A stretch of 28,832 nt of DNA, taken from assembly GCA_049578545.1 (NCBI GenBank), contig JBAUMF010000106.1:1-28832 (forward strand). Reading direction: 5' to 3'. Shown here one piece after another: positions 7,391 through 15,162 of the stretch. The notes beneath the pieces were generated by a model. That model was given only the letters and a program-made list of their open reading frames with translations. It was not told where the DNA came from and did not search any database. The DNA comes from DASQBT01 sp049578545. GTDB lineage: Bacteria; Pseudomonadota; Gammaproteobacteria; Burkholderiales; Thiobacillaceae. How positions within the stretch are numbered: the stretch's first letter is position 1; every line of letters begins with the position of its first letter. The translations under genes were made by a program, and so were the position numbers.

Positions 7391-8725
7391 ATGCAGGGCA
7401 TCTTCATCAGCTACCGCAGGCAGGACAGCCAGAGCGCTGCCGGGCGACTGGCGGACAGCCTCAAGGAACACCTTGCCGAGGCGGCCGTGTTCCGTGACGT
7501 GGAGACCATCGAAGCGGGCGTGGATTTTGTCGATGCGATCAACGCCGCCCTGGAATCCTGTGGCGTCCTGCTGGCAGTGATCGGTCCGCGCTGGATTTCG
7601 ATTCAGAATGACGCCGGCCAGCGCCGCCTGGACGACCCCAACGATTACACCCGCCTGGAGCTCGCCACTGCCCTTGGACGCTCCGACGTGAGAGTCATTC
7701 CGGTGTTGGTGGATGGCGCGGCCATGCCCGCGGTGGAAACCTTGCCGGAAGATCTGAAGGGACTTGCCCGGCGCAATGCCCTGGAGCTGACCGACAAGCG
7801 CTGGGACTATGATGTGTCCCAACTGGTGGCGACCCTGCGCCACGCGCTGGGTCTGGCACCGCAGACTTCCACCCCCCGCTCCTGGCGTTGGCCGGGCGCC
7901 GTCGCGTTGGCGTTACTTCTGGTGGCCGCGGCCGGCTTTCTGCTTTGGCATGGCAGGAAACCAGACGCTCCACCGGCCACTTTGCCGGCCGCCGCGCCAG
8001 CCCCGGCGGGGCAGACCACCGGTGAGCCCGTCCTCTCTGCCACGGTGGCGCCAGCGCAGCCGCCAGCGCAGCCGCCAGCGCAGCCGCGCGTCCTGGCGCA
8101 GCCTGCCATGAAGGGCACCGAGGCGGAGCCCTGCCCGATCCGGCTGAGCATCAACCGCGATCTGCCCACGCCCTTCACCTGCACCTGCAATGCCGAGGCC
8201 ATACAACAGGGCGCGGTTTGGGGCACGGATTCCTACACCGACGACTCCGGCGTGTGCCGCGCGGCGGTGCATGCCGGTGTCATTCCGGCTGCGGGCGGTG
8301 CGGTGACGGTGCTGCGAAGCGCGGGACGCCCCCTGTATATCGGCACCCGCCGCAACGGCATCGAAAGCAACGACTATGGCGCCTACAGCGACAGCATCCG
8401 CTTCGTCGGCGCGGCTCAGCCCGCGCCGGGGCCGGAACCCTGTCCGATCCGGCTGAGTGTCAACCGCGAACTGCCCACGCCCTTTACCTGCACCTGCAAT
8501 GCCGAGGCCATACAACGCGGCGCGGTTTGGGGCACCGATACCTATACGGACGACTCCGGCGTGTGCCGCGCGGCGGTCCATGCCGGCGCCATTCCGGGCG
8601 CTGGTGGCGCGGTGACCGTGGTGCGGGCGGCGGGGCGCCCCCTTTATGTCGGCAGCAGCCGCAACGGCATCCGCAGCAGCGACTATGGCGCCTACAGCGA
8701 CAGCATCCGTTTTCAGGCGAGGTAG
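7391..8725 (+). CDS. Transmembrane TIR protein with two periplasmic LCCL domains
   Basis: 444 aa; AGGAG precedes the ATG. Residues 1-150 are a TIR domain (FISYRRQDS, VFRDVETI, GVLLAVIGPRW, DYTRLEL with candidate NADase E90, then RVIPVLVDGA). A membrane helix at about 166-186 (GAVALALLLVAAAGFLLW) is followed by an Ala/Pro-rich linker (190-240) with three PAQP repeats. Two consecutive LCCL domains follow (about 246-338 and 349-441), each with four cysteines (248/264/266/289 and 351/367/369/392) and the family signatures VWGTD.YTDDSGVCRAAVHAG and SRNGI/RRNGI..DYGAYSDSIRF. LCCL domains are best known from Limulus factor C, cochlin and Lgl1. Predicted topology: TIR inside, LCCL outside. Inferred role: envelope sensor coupled to a TIR output. 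It is the only one of the three paralogs with no sign of frameshift. Confidence 0.9.
   Translation: MQGIFISYRRQDSQSAAGRLADSLKEHLAEAAVFRDVETIEAGVDFVDAINAALESCGVLLAVIGPRWISIQNDAGQRRLDDPNDYTRLELATALGRSDVRVIPVLVDGAAMPAVETLPEDLKGLARRNALELTDKRWDYDVSQLVATLRHALGLAPQTSTPRSWRWPGAVALALLLVAAAGFLLWHGRKPDAPPATLPAAAPAPAGQTTGEPVLSATVAPAQPPAQPPAQPRVLAQPAMKGTEAEPCPIRLSINRDLPTPFTCTCNAEAIQQGAVWGTDSYTDDSGVCRAAVHAGVIPAAGGAVTVLRSAGRPLYIGTRRNGIESNDYGAYSDSIRFVGAAQPAPGPEPCPIRLSVNRELPTPFTCTCNAEAIQRGAVWGTDTYTDDSGVCRAAVHAGAIPGAGGAVTVVRAAGRPLYVGSSRNGIRSSDYGAYSDSIRFQAR
8051..8086 (+). repeat. Three perfect tandem copies of a 12-bp unit (PAQP linker)
   Basis: CCAGCGCAGCCG occurs three times head to tail inside the TIR-LCCL gene and encodes Pro-Ala-Gln-Pro repeats of the periplasmic linker. 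The 12-bp unit keeps frame, so copy-number change would alter linker length only. Confidence 0.9.
8126..8404 (+). repeat. LCCL-coding repeat, copy 1
   Basis: 279 nt (93 codons) encoding the first LCCL domain. It aligns without gaps to the copy at 8435-8713; by eye about 80 of 93 residues are identical, and long stretches of DNA are identical too, indicating intragenic duplication. Confidence 0.9.
8435..8713 (+). repeat. LCCL-coding repeat, copy 2
   Basis: 279 nt encoding the second LCCL domain. It is separated from copy 1 by a 10-residue Pro/Ala spacer. Substitutions are mostly conservative (I/V, D/E, S/T), and all four cysteines are kept. Confidence 0.9.
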
Positions 8726-9321
8726 TATGCCGTGCGGCGGATGGCCGTCCCCTGCGCACGCTTAATCGGTTTGTAGAGATGAGGGGGGCGGCATTGGGGC
8801 CAATGCAGATTTGGCCGGGGTGTGCATGGCGGGGTAAGAAGTGACATGCTGTCTCGCCATGCCCGACCAGGGCTTGGTATCCCGCACCAACAGCCTCATA
8901 CGGCCGACGATACCGCCGCAGGCAAGTTGGAGGGTGCCTTCACGTTCGGCGCCCAGATCAAGAAACGGCGCCGGATGAGATTTTGCTGATCTTTCCGCCG
9001 GGCAACGGCATGCAAGAATTTTCCGAACTTCGTTCCTGCAAATTAATGAGCCCACGTGGGGCATGCCACTTGCTGTACCGACTTTGGCTGCTCTCAAGTT
9101 ATGTCGCGTCGTTTACACTGAATTTGCGCAAGCCTGCACGGGCAAGGGCGTGATGCCGGCTGTCCGCGTGCTAAAGTCTCCGGTAGCCGTCAGACTAAGG
9201 CGGCAGCAGGAAGTAAATTTGTGGGCATGTTGTAAGGTTATTTGATTCAGCCTGACTATCCAGGCAGGTGGATATGCCACCGATTGCACCTTAACCCGTT
9301 TAACCATCAAAGGAGAGATTT
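8726..9321. other. 596-nt intergenic region
   Basis: No supported gene. A 111-codon open frame on the - strand (8762-9097) has no recognisable domain, no clear ribosome site and low-complexity ends, so I leave it uncalled; a decayed fragment cannot be excluded. The right end carries the leader of the bufferin operon, with two small hairpins. Confidence 0.5.
9250..9281 (+). promoter_or_regulatory. Two adjacent small hairpins in the bufferin operon leader
   Basis: GCCTG/CAGGC (9250-9254 with 9261-9265) and GGTGG/CCACC (9267-9271 with 9277-9281) form two short stem-loops side by side, about 40 nt before the start codon and its AAAGGAGAG ribosome site. They could be a leader element or operator half-sites. 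No known motif is recognised and each stem is only 5 bp. Confidence 0.25.
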
Positions 9322-9585
9322 ATGAATAAACGCGATTTCCTCATTAATTCCGCGGTCGCCGGCGTGCTGGCACTCGGAGGTACGCTTGCCAGCACTCCCG
9401 TTCTGGCCGCACATGCTGACATGGAGAAATGCTCCGGCATCGCCAAGGCGGGCAAGAACGACTGCGCCTCGGCCACCAACTCATGCGCGGGCACAGCCAG
9501 TCAGGACAGGGATCCGGGGGCGTGGATTTTCGTTCCCAAAGGCACCTGCGACAAGATCGCCGGAGGCAAGGTGGTGAGCAAGTGA
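9322..9585 (+). CDS. bufA: Bufferin precursor peptide (DUF2282)
   Basis: 87 aa. A strong AAAGGAGAG site lies before the ATG. Residues 1-30 are an export signal with a hydrophobic core and cleavage near VLA-A; the KRDFL start is somewhat Tat-like. The mature part holds four cysteines, C37, C48, C55 and C76, in the family context MEKCSGIAKAGKNDC, NSCAGTA and PKGTCDKIAGG. DUF2282 proteins are bufferins: ribosomally made, exported metallophores in which MNIO enzymes convert cysteines to thiooxazoles that bind copper. The precursor is immediately followed by its MNIO enzyme (GTGA overlap), a DUF2063 partner and a DoxX protein, the canonical operon order. The role of this copy in copper buffering is inferred from family and context. 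Confidence 0.92.
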   Translation: MNKRDFLINSAVAGVLALGGTLASTPVLAAHADMEKCSGIAKAGKNDCASATNSCAGTASQDRDPGAWIFVPKGTCDKIAGGKVVSK

Positions 9586-10445
9586 ATGCGGTGGGCGTGA
9601 ATTTCGCGCCCATTCCGATCCCGGCGCAGGCCGGGATCGGCCTGCGCACTCCGCATTACCGGGATTTGCTGGAACGCCTGCCGGAGGTTGGTTTCCTGGA
9701 AGTCCACAGTGAAAACTATTTCGGCGCGGGCGGGCAGCCGCATTATTTTCTTCAGCGCCTGCGCGACCACTACCCTCTTTCCCTGCATGGCGTGGGCTTG
9801 TCGCTGGGCTCGGCCGAACCGATCGACATGAAGCATCTGCGCAAGCTCAAAGCGCTGATTGAGCGCTACCAGCCCGGCCTGGTTTCCGAGCACCTGTGCT
9901 GGAGCAGTGTGGGCGGCCGGCATCTGAATGACCTGTTGCCCCTGCCCTATACCGAAGAAGCGCTGGCCATCGTTGCGGGTAATGTGGGGCAGGTGCAGGA
10001 CCACCTGGGCAGGCAAATCATTCTGGAAAACATTTCCAGCTACCTGGAGTTCAGCACGTCGGAAATGCCGGAATGGCAGTTCCTGACCGAGTTGGTGAAG
10101 CTGAGCGGCTGCGGCATTCTGTTGGACGTCAACAATATTTATGTCAATGCGATGAACCATGGCCATGATGCCATCCAATTCATCATGAGCATGCCGCGTG
10201 AAGCGGTGCAGGAAATTCATCTTGCCGGCTTTGATCAGAGCGCAGGGCTGCTCATCGATACCCACGGCAAGCCGGTGCATGATGACGTATGGAAGCTGTA
10301 CCGGTTGGTGCTGCAACGATTCGGTCGCATTCCGACGCTGATCGAATGGGACACGGACATCCCGCCTCTCGATGTGCTGCTCGCCGAGGCCGACAAGGCC
10401 CGGACCTTGTTGCAGAACGAGGACTGTCATGCGGACGCTGCTTGA
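9582..10445 (+). CDS. bufB: MNIO-family (DUF692) bufferin-modifying enzyme
   Basis: 287 aa from the GTG at 9582, which overlaps the precursor's TGA (GTGA). I prefer it to a longer frame reaching 9429 because the added residues would lie wholly inside the precursor gene and look like shadow sequence. Multinuclear non-heme iron oxidases have a TIM barrel binding two or three irons; candidate ligands seen here are in EVHSENYF (40-47), SLHGVGLS (67-74, H69), SEHLCWS (102-108), ILLDVNNIYVN (179-189), H194, H213 in EIHLAGF, IDTHGKPVHD (225-234), and IEWD (254-257). It is expected to oxidise cysteines of the adjacent DUF2282 peptide to thiooxazole. GTG starts at 9591 or 9597 are alternatives. Confidence 0.92.
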   Translation: MNAVGVNFAPIPIPAQAGIGLRTPHYRDLLERLPEVGFLEVHSENYFGAGGQPHYFLQRLRDHYPLSLHGVGLSLGSAEPIDMKHLRKLKALIERYQPGLVSEHLCWSSVGGRHLNDLLPLPYTEEALAIVAGNVGQVQDHLGRQIILENISSYLEFSTSEMPEWQFLTELVKLSGCGILLDVNNIYVNAMNHGHDAIQFIMSMPREAVQEIHLAGFDQSAGLLIDTHGKPVHDDVWKLYRLVLQRFGRIPTLIEWDTDIPPLDVLLAEADKARTLLQNEDCHADAA

Positions 10446-11211
10446 ACTGCAGAAGGAATTTGCCCAGGCCGTGTTGGCTGATCCGGCTGCGGGTTTCAGC
10501 CGTCTGCTCCGCGCCCATGAACTCGCCGGAGAAGACCAGCTTGCGGTCTATCGCAACAATGTCCTGCACAACCTGACAGAAGCCCTGCGCGACCTCTACC
10601 CGGTGGTGCTGAAGCTCACCGGCGAAGACTGGTTCAGGCAGGCCGCCCACGCCTTTATCCACAGTCATGCTTCGCACAGTGGCGACCTGAACGATTATGG
10701 CCGCGAGTTTGCTGATTATCTGGCCGGATTGCAGGCGGTCACCGATGACCTGCCTTATCTGCCCGACACCGCGCGCCTGGAGTGGCAGGTGCATGAAGCG
10801 TTCCATGCCGCCGATGCAGGAGCGCTGGAGCTGCAGCGCCTGGCTGGCGTGCCACCACATGCATACAGCCAACTGTGCTTCCATCTGCACCCGGCCTGCC
10901 GACTGCTGCAGTCGGCCTATCCGGTGCAGCGGATCTGGCAGGTGAACCAGCCCGGATATACGGGTCAGGACAGGGTTAACCTGGAGGAGGGCGGTGCCGC
11001 CCTGCTGGTGTTCCGCGCAGCAGACTACACGATAGGCGTGGAGGCTCTCGACGCAATGGCGTTCAGTTTCATCACCGACTTGCAGCGGGGGCTATCCCTC
11101 TCGGCCATTGCCGACACCCTGCCGGAAGGAGTGGACATTGGCGCGCTGCTGCAAAGCCTGGTGGCGCGGGGCATCGTGGTGGACTTCAGCGAAGAAGCCG
11201 GCGCATGCTGA
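10429..11211 (+). CDS. bufC: DUF2063 bufferin maturation partner
   Basis: 260 aa from the ATG at 10429, overlapping the MNIO gene by 17 nt; the frame is open back to 10372 but that extension is shadow sequence. The N-terminal ~100 residues are the helical DUF2063 domain (LLELQKEFAQAVL, LAVYRNNVLHNLTEALRDLYPVV, WFRQAAHAFIHSH, LNDYGREFADYL). The C-terminal ~100 residues, ending in a winged-helix-like GVDIGALLQSLVARGIVVDF, are consistent with a RiPP-recognition-like module. These partners bind the precursor leader and deliver it to the MNIO enzyme; this is known for homologous systems and inferred here. Confidence 0.88.
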   Translation: MRTLLELQKEFAQAVLADPAAGFSRLLRAHELAGEDQLAVYRNNVLHNLTEALRDLYPVVLKLTGEDWFRQAAHAFIHSHASHSGDLNDYGREFADYLAGLQAVTDDLPYLPDTARLEWQVHEAFHAADAGALELQRLAGVPPHAYSQLCFHLHPACRLLQSAYPVQRIWQVNQPGYTGQDRVNLEEGGAALLVFRAADYTIGVEALDAMAFSFITDLQRGLSLSAIADTLPEGVDIGALLQSLVARGIVVDFSEEAGAC

Positions 11212-11663
11212 AAAAGCTGCTTTCAGCGTATGCGAACTTCGTCAGGGGCCTGAATTTTCTCGCGCCGCTGGTGGACCTGCTGATTCGTCTCTATGTGGCG
11301 AATGTTTTCTGGAAGTCGGGGCTCACCAAGATCGCTTCCTGGCCAAGTACCCTGGCCCTGTTCGCGTATGAATACTCGGTGCCCTTCCTGCCGCCGGAGG
11401 TGGCCGCAGTGATCGGCACCGGCATCGAGCTGGCCATGCCAGTGCTGCTGGTGCTGGGCCTGGCCGGCCGGGTGTCGGCGCTGGTGCTGTTCCTGTTCAA
11501 TATCATGGCCGTGGTGTCGTACCCGGAGCTTACCGACCTGGCGCGGCAGCATCACTATTACTGGGGAATGCTGCTGGCTTTCCTGGTGGTGCATGGCTGC
11601 GGTCGCCTGGCAGTCGATCACTTTCTGTGCAGAAAGGCGCCCTGGTCGTTTCAAACGCGTTGA
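11205..11663 (+). CDS. DoxX-family membrane protein of the bufferin operon
   Basis: 152 aa. The ATG lies inside the end of the DUF2063 gene (7-nt overlap), so the four genes are very probably co-translated. Four hydrophobic segments are visible: about 19-36, 58-82, 84-103 and 119-133. LIRLYVANVFWKSGLTKIASW near the start is the characteristic DoxX opening (RL.lG..F...G..K...). DoxX-type proteins regularly close DUF2282/MNIO/DUF2063 operons; the function is unknown, perhaps redox or membrane-linked support of the exported peptide. Confidence 0.85.
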   Translation: MLKKLLSAYANFVRGLNFLAPLVDLLIRLYVANVFWKSGLTKIASWPSTLALFAYEYSVPFLPPEVAAVIGTGIELAMPVLLVLGLAGRVSALVLFLFNIMAVVSYPELTDLARQHHYYWGMLLAFLVVHGCGRLAVDHFLCRKAPWSFQTR

Positions 11664-11772
11664 CCCTGACCCCAGTGTAAAATGGGTGGAGTTAAAACGC
11701 GCTGATTCATTTCAAGGATAGCTGGCATCATGATTGCTCTGTTATCTGCATTCCGTCCCATGATTGCCATAC

Positions 11773-14700
11773 ATGTCCATCCAGGTTGCCATCCGCCATA
11801 CCACCATCTATCGTTTTGACCGTCTGGTCACGCTGAGCCCGCACGTGGTGCGCTTGCGCCCGGCGCCGCATTCGCGCACGCCCATCCTCGCGTACACGAT
11901 GAAGATTACGCCGGAGAAGCACTTCATCAACTGGCAGCAGGACCCGTTCGGCAACTGGCTTGCACGTCTGGTGTTCCCGGAGTTGACCCGTGAGCTCTCG
12001 GTGGATGTAGAGGTGATCGCCGACATGACGGTGATCAACCCCTTTGATTACTTTGTCGAGCAAAGCGCCGAACACTGGCCGTTCGAGTATGACGCCGCGC
12101 TGAAACGAGAATTGACCCCCTATCTGGAGGTCGATCCGCCGGGGCCGCTGCTGCAGGCCTGGCTGGCCGAGGTCTCACGCAAGCGTGTGCAGACCAATGA
12201 TTTTCTCGTCGCGCTTAACCAGCGCCTGCAGCGCGACATTGCCTATACCGTGCGGATGGAAACGGGTATTCAAACGCCCGAGGAAACACTGGAAAAGGCG
12301 CTTGGCTCGTGCCGCGATACAGCCTGGCTAATGGTGCAGATCCTGCGCAACATCGGGCTGGCCGCGCGCTTCGTCTCGGGCTACTTGGTGCAGCTGACTC
12401 CTGATCAGAAATCGCTCGATGGTCCCTCCGGTCCCGAGCATGACTTCACCGACCTGCACGCCTGGGCCGAGGTGTATGTGCCGGGTGCGGGATGGATCGG
12501 TCTTGATCCGACGTCAGGCCTGTTTGCCGATGAAGGCCACATTCCGCTTGCCTGCACGCCAAATCCGTCATCCGCGGCGCCGATCCACGGTTTCTCCAGC
12601 AAATGCGAAGTCGAGTTCAGCTTCAGCAACACAGTAACCCGCATCAAGGAAGACCCGCGCGTCACCAAGCCCTATTCCGATGAGCAGTGGGCCTCCATTC
12701 AGGCACTTGGAAGACTGGTGGACGATCGTCTGCAACGCGATGACGTGCGCCTGACCATGGGGGGTGAGCCCACCTTCGTTTCCATTGACGACATGGATGC
12801 ACCGGAATGGAACATCGATGCCCTGGGATTGCACAAACGCGAACGCGCCGAAGTGCTGGTGCGACGGCTCAAGGATCGTTTCACCCAGGGCGCCCTGTTG
12901 CATACCGCCCAGGGCAAATGGTACCCGGGCGAGCCGCTGCCACGCTGGGCACTGGGTTTGCACTGGCGCAAGGATGGCCAGCCGATCTGGCGTGATCCCG
13001 AACTGCTGGCAGAGGCCCATCGCGACTATGGGCACACGAGCGAGGATGCGCGGCGCTTTGCCGATCAACTGGCGCAAAGCCTGGGCTTGTCCAGGCGCTA
13101 TGTGTTGCCTGCCTATGAAGATGCCTTGTTTCTTCTGCAGAAGGAGGCCGAGGTCCCGGTCAACCTCGATGTAGCGCATGCAAATTTGAAAGACGCTGTG
13201 GAACGGCAGTCTCTTGCCGACAAACTGTCCAGGGGTCTGGATGTCCCAAGGGGTTATGTCCTGCCGCTGGGCTGGAACTGGACAGTGGGCTGCTGGTATT
13301 CGGCACCGTGGACATTTCGCAGGGAACGACTGTATCTGACCGAAGGCGACTCGCCCATGGGGCTGCGCCTGCCCCTGCAGTCCCTGCCCTGGGTGAATGA
13401 AGACAAGGTGGAATACGTCGGAGAAACCGACCCGTTCGAAGTCCAGCCACCCCTGGCCGATTTCCACGGTGAAGTGGCGGCGCGTTACTCGCACTTCGAA
13501 CCGGTGTTGGAGCGGCATCCCGAAGTGCAGCAACAGTTGGCAGCAGATCGGCCAAACATCAAGGTGGACGTGCCGCATACGGCAGTCTGCGTCGAAGCAC
13601 GAGGCGGGTGCCTGCATGTGTTTCTCCCACCGCAGCATCGTCTGGAACACGCGCTTGAACTGATCGCCGCTATTGAACATACCGCCGCGGCACTCAACAT
13701 GCCGGTGGTGGTGGAGGGCTATGCGCCGCCCAATGACGGACGGCTGGAGAAGCTGCTGGTCACGCCGGATCCCGGTGTGATCGAGGTCAATATTCATCCC
13801 GCCAGCACGTGGGACGAACTGGTTGAGCGGACGACCACGCTGTATGAGGAAGCCCGGTTGTCGCGCCTGTCTACCGAAAAATTCATGCTCGATGGCCGTC
13901 ATACCGGCACGGGTGGCGGCAATCACGTCACCCTGGGTGGCGCCACGCCTGCCAACAGTCCGTTTCTGCGTCGGCCCGATCTGCTGCGCAGTCTCCTGAC
14001 CTACTGGCAGCATCATCCTTCGCTGTCCTACCTGTTCAGCGGACTGTTTGTCGGCCCCACCAGCCAGGCGCCACGGGTGGATGAAGGCAAGCCGGAATTG
14101 CTCTACGAACTGGAAATCGCCTTCCAGCAGATGCCGCGCGGATATACGCCGCAACCCTGGCTGGTGGACCGGCTGCTGCGCAACCTGCTGACCGATTTGA
14201 CCGGCAATACCCATCGCGCCGAGTTCTGCATCGACAAGCTGTATTCGCCCGACAGCGCAACGGGACGCCTGGGGCTGGTTGAATTCCGCGCCTTCGAGAT
14301 GCCGCCGCACAGCCGCATGTCGCTTGCCCAGATGCTATTGTTGCGTGCCCTGGTGGCGCGTTTCTGGGAGATGCCCTATGAAAAGCCGCTGGTGCGCTGG
14401 GGCACGGAATTGCATGACCGCTGGATGCTGCCGCATCATCTTTGGGCGGATCTCAAGGACGTAGTGAACGAATTGAATGGCACTGGATTCCCGTTCCAGA
14501 TCGAATGGTTCGAACCTTTTCTCGAATTCCGCTTCCCGCGCTATGGTGGCATGCAATACGGCGACATTGCCCTGGAATTGCGCGCCGCGATCGAACCTTG
14601 GAATGTGCTGGGCGAGGAGACCACCCATCTGGGTACGGCCCGTTTCGTCGATTCCTCGGTCGAACGCCTGCAGGTGCAAATGCGCGGCCTCACTGACAGC

Positions 14701-15138
14701 CGCTACGTGCTCGCGTGCAATGGCCGCCGCGTGCCGCTGTCGCCGACCGGTGTGCACGGTGAATATGTCGCCGGTGTGCGCTACCGCGCCTGGCAACCGC
14801 CCTCGGCCCTGCACCCGACCATCGGCATCCATTCACCCCTGGTCTTTGATCTGATCGATACCTGGAACGGTCGCGCCATTGGTGGCTGTACCTATCGAGT
14901 CGTTCATCCTGGCGGGCGCAGTTACGAAACCTTTCCGGTCAATGCGATGGAGGCCGAGTCGCGCCGCCACACCCGTTTCCAGGACTGGGGACACACTGCC
15001 GGCAGCTTCACTCCGCCGCCGTGGATCGCACCGCTCGCCCGCTTCTTCCCCGGCGGCACGCCGCCCGGGCCGATGGCGCCGCCTGCCGAGGAACCCGCAG
15101 GCGAATTCCCGCATACGCTCGACTTGCGTCGGCGCTGA
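11773..15138 (+). CDS. Transglutaminase - DUF2126 (putative amidoligase) fusion
   Basis: 1121 aa from the ATG at 11773; a TTG three codons earlier is possible. Residues 1-80 are the N-terminal beta domain of bacterial transglutaminase-like proteins (IRHTTIYRFDRLVTLSPHVVRLRP). The transglutaminase core carries the triad C180 (GSCRDTAWL), H229 (DLHAWAEVYVPG) and D245 (GLDPTSG). From about residue 310 to the end is DUF2126, Pfam's putative amidoligase family, starting at LTMGGEPTFVSIDDMDAPEW and continuing through VNIHPASTWDEL, TGTGGGNHVTLGG and GLVEFRAFEMPP. No signal peptide, so cytoplasmic. Full length for this family (~1100 aa). Predicted to cut or form amide bonds in peptides or proteins; the substrate is unknown. 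The ParA-like gene follows after 24 nt, suggesting an operon. Confidence 0.92.
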   Translation: MSIQVAIRHTTIYRFDRLVTLSPHVVRLRPAPHSRTPILAYTMKITPEKHFINWQQDPFGNWLARLVFPELTRELSVDVEVIADMTVINPFDYFVEQSAEHWPFEYDAALKRELTPYLEVDPPGPLLQAWLAEVSRKRVQTNDFLVALNQRLQRDIAYTVRMETGIQTPEETLEKALGSCRDTAWLMVQILRNIGLAARFVSGYLVQLTPDQKSLDGPSGPEHDFTDLHAWAEVYVPGAGWIGLDPTSGLFADEGHIPLACTPNPSSAAPIHGFSSKCEVEFSFSNTVTRIKEDPRVTKPYSDEQWASIQALGRLVDDRLQRDDVRLTMGGEPTFVSIDDMDAPEWNIDALGLHKRERAEVLVRRLKDRFTQGALLHTAQGKWYPGEPLPRWALGLHWRKDGQPIWRDPELLAEAHRDYGHTSEDARRFADQLAQSLGLSRRYVLPAYEDALFLLQKEAEVPVNLDVAHANLKDAVERQSLADKLSRGLDVPRGYVLPLGWNWTVGCWYSAPWTFRRERLYLTEGDSPMGLRLPLQSLPWVNEDKVEYVGETDPFEVQPPLADFHGEVAARYSHFEPVLERHPEVQQQLAADRPNIKVDVPHTAVCVEARGGCLHVFLPPQHRLEHALELIAAIEHTAAALNMPVVVEGYAPPNDGRLEKLLVTPDPGVIEVNIHPASTWDELVERTTTLYEEARLSRLSTEKFMLDGRHTGTGGGNHVTLGGATPANSPFLRRPDLLRSLLTYWQHHPSLSYLFSGLFVGPTSQAPRVDEGKPELLYELEIAFQQMPRGYTPQPWLVDRLLRNLLTDLTGNTHRAEFCIDKLYSPDSATGRLGLVEFRAFEMPPHSRMSLAQMLLLRALVARFWEMPYEKPLVRWGTELHDRWMLPHHLWADLKDVVNELNGTGFPFQIEWFEPFLEFRFPRYGGMQYGDIALELRAAIEPWNVLGEETTHLGTARFVDSSVERLQVQMRGLTDSRYVLACNGRRVPLSPTGVHGEYVAGVRYRAWQPPSALHPTIGIHSPLVFDLIDTWNGRAIGGCTYRVVHPGGRSYETFPVNAMEAESRRHTRFQDWGHTAGSFTPPPWIAPLARFFPGGTPPGPMAPPAEEPAGEFPHTLDLRRR

Positions 15139-15162
15139 CAGTTCCATCCCCAAGGAAAACTC

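Noticed and set aside
8762..9097. 111-codon - strand frame in the gap before the bufferin operon
   Set aside because: No known motif or ribosome site and biased composition; could be a fragment but not supportable as a gene.
12568..14310. 580-codon - strand frame inside the transglutaminase-DUF2126 gene
   Set aside because: The + strand protein is full length with its catalytic motifs; the - strand frame shows no recognisable domain.
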